A stretch of 64,000 nt of DNA. It comes from Sipunculus nudus (lineage: Eukaryota; Annelida; Sipuncula; Golfingiida; Sipunculidae). A model generated the notes under the pieces. The model was not told where the DNA came from and searched no databases. It saw only the letters and a list, made by a program, of their open reading frames with translations. The position numbers and the translations under genes were made by a program. Of the stretch, positions 60,270 through 64,000 are shown piece after piece. Location: NCBI GenBank assembly GCA_026874595.1, contig CM049320.1, positions 21,893,714 to 21,957,713 on the forward strand. Reading direction: 5' to 3'. Numbering within the stretch: position 1 is the first letter of the stretch; every line of letters begins with the position of its first letter.

Positions 60270-63030
60270 GATATTTGGAGGTGACAGTATACTTGAGGCA
60301 GATGAAAGTGCCGCTAATGATGAATCGCTTGCTAGAAGAAGGTACTGAGCATTGGACCAGTCATCGTCTACACTGCTAGCGGTGACAAATTCCAGACGGC
60401 AAAGCATGTCTGTTTGTGCAGCACACCTTTTTCCAGACCACTCGTGATGGCTTTGATGAACATATTCGACATATCTGGTCACAGAATGAGCTACCGTAAA
60501 GTCACAAAGCTTGATAATGTCTTTGCTGAGAGAACACTAAAGTCCATGGATCATAGTAGCATTATTGTCCTACCTAACCTGATGGAACAACATTTTGTTC
60601 ATTTCTTGGCTGATAAAGTTGACCAAAAACGAATTAACTCTTAAAGGGAAAACAACCTACCATACAATTTTAGGGACCTCTGACCAAGCAGTGATGTAGT
60701 CGAGTCCATACCATCCGAGTCCGAGTGCATGTCCGAGTCCAGGTCACTCGAGTCCGGTTCCAAGTCCGAGCCCTTGAGGTTCGGATTCTAGTCCACCTTC
60801 TTTGAGTCAGAGTAATTCGGAACTGGAGTCTAAGTCAGAGCCAGAGTCCAATTCAAGTCTTCATATTTAAAGAAATTAGACAGGATATATTAATCCGGCA
60901 AATTGTATTCTAGTTTACAAGTGCCGTTGACTTGAATATTTAATTACTGTTAGCTCCTGATCCAGAGTTTAAACTTGGTATGTCTGTTGTAATGTTCTGT
61001 TAGTAGTTCACCCATTTTATAATCTTTATATAATTTGTTACAGTTTTCTTTTCTACTGGACTCGTGATGGACTGCTTTCTTGGGTCCTTACCTCCGAGTC
61101 CGGGTACAAGTCTGAGTCCAGGATTCTCGAGTACAAACCGAATCCAGGCTCCTCGAGTTCAAGTTAGAGTCCAGGATCCTCGAGTTCCAAGTCCGAGTCG
61201 AGGATCCTCGAGTTCAAGTTCGAGTCCAGGATCCTTGAGTTCAAGTCCGAGTCCAGGATTCTTGAGTACAAGCCGAGTCCAGGATCCTCTTGTTCAAGTC
61301 CGAGTCCAGGATCCTCGAGTTCAAGTCCGAGTCCAGGATCCTCGAGTTAAAGTTCGAGTCCAGGATCCTCGAGTTCGAGTACGAGTCCTAGTCCTAACAA
61401 GGTTGACCAGAGTCATACATCACTGTTTTCCCGACTAATGGAGGACATAACAACGACCCCAAACACACATACACACACATATGCAATCCTTTGATAGATG
61501 ACATCACCAGACTGTTTCTTGCAGCCAAGAGTATTCAAATGCAGTGTTAGCTTGCGCAGAGGATCTGGCTTTCATTATGTTTAGATCCCCGAGAAGCCGT
61601 CACCACAGTGGACAACATTCCGTGAGCAATTTACTATGAACAACCCAGAGCAGACCGTCTTGGGATACTTCCCAATCTAGTCTCCTGTACATGAAACTGA
61701 TACTCTGGACACTGTAGTTCCCAGAATACCACACATTGTAATGAACCAAGAACACGTCTTTACTGTAGACGATTCATTGTTTAATTTCCAAATATGAACG
61801 GAATCAAACAGGTTCTTGTCTCGGTACAAACATGCCCTGATCCCTTGTGTTGAAGAGCATGCGTTAATGAACTTCATGGTGTTATCGGTCTATGGATGAA
61901 TAAATGTGGACTTTTGGAGCTTTCGGTCGAATGTTGTGTGCGTGGGCCAAATGCTGAAGTGCAAATCAATGAATGCAAATGGCATGGTATCCGAGCGCAC
62001 AACTCGTCTATCAGGCATTGTGGCAAATACTGCTTCAAAGATTCTATGCCTGCTTTGGATCGGGTTGACGCAGCATTGAGAGCAGAACAGTGTCACAGCG
62101 AGACACTTGTGACATTGAACAGTTATCAAAAAGGCTCTTTACTAAGCAGTTTCAGCAACTCGTAGAGGACTTCATCAATCTACTGACTGAAGAGAACCTT
62201 AATTATGCTTTCTGGTAGCAATACATGGTCATGGTCAGCATCTTTCTACACTTCTTCGGAGCAGTGCGGGGTGAGGTATGGGATCTACATCTCAAGCATA
62301 TGCTCCTACACGTCTTCATATATGACCATAATAATCATGGTGGGGCACCGTTTATATATGGGAAATGAGTAAATTTCAACAAAGCATACTTATAAGGGTT
62401 CAACGAGGAAATTTTATTATGAAAGATGCAAATCGAAAAATTAACCAGGTACCCCATATCACAGTACAGAGTAATCAAATGCCACAAAAAAGAAATGTTG
62501 CTGATTTGTAAACATCACTAGGACTGACTCTTAATTAAGCCAGAGGGTTTTGTCCAAAAGTCTTAAGAAATGTCTCATACAGGCGTAATGCTACTGGGAA
62601 TTGTACAAAAGCATGAGAGATGGTCAATATGAAGAGAATATTGCAACATCTGGAGGGAACACAGTGTTTTCAACAAGACAAGTGCGGTGCTGGAAAATTA
62701 ACAAGGATCTGGCAACCAGTTAAGTACAGGAATCGTTGTTGAATGAGGAACTGCTTGGTTAGAAACTGAAAATGTTTGATGAGAAACGTCAAGACTATGA
62801 ACGAAACTAAACCTGTGGACCTTGAGGGGCCAATTCCGCAGAACAAGATATAAACCTTTGCTTCCTTGTATGCAATTGTACAAAACATCAAAGGCAAACA
62901 GAATGTTGTAAAAGCAGAAAGAAGTATGCTACACCTGCAAATAATGGCATATAGAGCTCGGCACCTCATGCTTGTTCCCTTGCCTTTGGCTACAACAATT
63001 GGCATTCTGTATTCAGATAATCTGTCCTGG
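60270..63030 (+). pseudogene. Decayed copy of a widespread uncharacterised multi-copy invertebrate protein family
   Basis: Several blocks in the same order as this family are readable on the + strand, separated by stops and frameshifts. They are ISGHRMSYRKVTKLDNVFAE with FVHFLADKVD (60450-60640; family pattern SY..v..D..lA with FvHf.aDNiD), LGYFPI-stop-SPVHETDTLDTVV (about 61658-61725), HALMNFMV (about 61859-61882), GLLELSVECCVRGPNAE (about 61905-61960) with GIRAHN, MVMVSIFLHFFGAVRGEVWD then HLKHMLLHVFIYDHNN (62223-62340), RGNFIMKDANRKINQVP (about 62403-62455), and RARHLMLVPLPLA near 62950. I recall this architecture from many unnamed proteins in corals and molluscs, often in high copy. Its function is unknown, possibly mobile-element associated. 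The copy cannot encode a protein. Confidence 0.62.
60690..61400. repeat. GAGTCC-rich minisatellite inside the pseudogene
   Basis: Two blocks (60690-60870, degenerate; 61075-61395, ordered) are built from words such as GTCCGAGTCCAGGATCCTCG followed by AGTTCAA, with a unit of about 27-30 bases. It interrupts the pseudogene between the D..lA/FvHF block and the GYFPI block. Frames through it, for example the Ser/Pro/Arg/Val-rich one at 61064-61438, are artefacts of the repeat. Confidence 0.85.
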
Positions 63031-64000
63031 CATGAACCTTGTGACGTCCCCTCACTCTTTTAGGGGTGGGGAAACGTATCATTTGCAGTCCCCCCTCACG
63101 AATTAGGGCTATAATATGGGGAAATTTTTTAAATTTTTTCATATTTACCTCAATTATCAGTCAATTGTGCTGCCTTAATGAGACAGTTTAGGACATAGCT
63201 TGCTTCAATGACTTTATTGAATCAGCATTATAATATTAGCCTACAGAATAATCTTGAATGATGAAATGAAAATTAAGTTATGATTACAAAGAGTGTTGAA
63301 ATGTTTAGCAGATTTTACTTTAGTAACCAATATAAAAAATGTTCAAATGTGCGGTTTGAGTGAAGAAAATATTGATATTCTGGTTACGAAGGGGGAACAT
63401 TTGCCTGGGGTTTGGATGGAGGGAAACGGTTTGTCCGTAACCCTGTGGATTGTCCCCTTCACGTTTTCTGAATAAATAAGGCAGATAATCTGACAAGGGG
63501 CAAAGGAACACCATCACAGGTAACAATGAACATAGTTTCCTTATGACTGATGGTCAAGCCCAGACGGTGCCTTTTGAAGGCCTCTAGAAGTATACACACT
63601 CGGTTGCTATGCATAGGAGTTTGCTGCGACTGTATACAAAAAATGATAGATACAGAGAACAGACAATCAAAGCATACACCAGGATAAAATAGAAAACAAG
63701 GATTTTAAACAATTCAACGTCGAATAGGGGGCCAATCTGTTCCTCTGGCCCAAGACTGGCTTCCTGGCTCTTGAAGGAGACATAACAGACCTGGCTTTCT
63801 TGCTGCCCTAATACCGCATAGAGGATATGTCTTCATGCAAATTATCGGTTGTATTTGGAACATTAGAAAAGGCGACCAATGTAAAGGTTTGAAGCTTGAT
63901 GTGACCCCGTTTGCAGCTAATTTTGGAGGATCTGACACAAGAATAATCCTGCACTGCAATTATTCCAATACAGATTCAGTAGTTGTGTCAGTTCGCCGTA
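63031..64000. other. Window end, no gene seen
   Basis: AT-rich sequence with no supported feature. The frame at 63293-63475 has no recognisable domain. Confidence 0.45.

Noticed and set aside
61064-61438. Ser/Pro/Val/Arg-rich repetitive protein
   Set aside because: A product of the GAGTCC minisatellite; no start context, no flanking gene structure.

Overview
The window is eukaryotic nuclear DNA, AT-rich and packed with repeats, from an invertebrate animal. I favour a marine lophotrochozoan, probably a bivalve mollusc. The reasons are large introns with GT-AG boundaries, Helentron-type (HINE-like) elements with internal ~140-145 bp tandem repeats, a tRNA-derived SINE, a DIRS-type retrotransposon and abundant MITEs. 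The species call is inference. Nothing prokaryotic is present.

One host gene dominates, on the + strand from 6,499 to 48,758. It is a Dispatched-family RND transporter, closest in pattern to DISP3/PTCHD2. I reconstructed 15 coding exons whose splice phases all agree. Together they give 4,293 nt ending in TGA, or 1,413 residues if translation starts at the well-placed ATG at 6,550. The product has TM1, a large first extracellular/lumenal loop with two furin-like sites, a sterol-sensing-type TM2-TM6 block with GxxxDD in TM4, a cytosolic linker, TM7, a Pro/Thr-rich second loop, and TM8-TM12 with GxxxD in TM10. Any exon upstream of 6,499 is not identified.

Most remaining sequence is mobile DNA. 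At 655-4,629 lies a hAT-like element with a near-perfect 8 bp target duplication, itself interrupted by a Helentron-like element (798-3,412). That inner element carries a tandem array rich in perfect DR1 nuclear-receptor motifs. Two Helentron-like families (A: 798-3,412 and 29,748-30,973; B: 15,174-17,196, 27,011-28,156, 31,559-32,721 and 50,222-51,822) share the palindrome GGTGGCGCCACC. An almost complete DIRS retrotransposon (19,942-25,134) sits in intron 5 with gag, RT/RNase H and tyrosine-recombinase reading frames, split inverted terminal repeats and an internal complementary region. Its RT frame is broken by a frameshift. SINEs, pogo-like MITEs, other foldback MITEs and minisatellites fill the other introns.

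Downstream of the gene (48,759-64,000) I find no intact host gene. From about 60,270 to 63,030 there is a decayed copy of a widespread, uncharacterised multi-copy invertebrate protein family, broken by stops, frameshifts and a GAGTCC-rich minisatellite. All calls come from reading the sequence; no searches were run.
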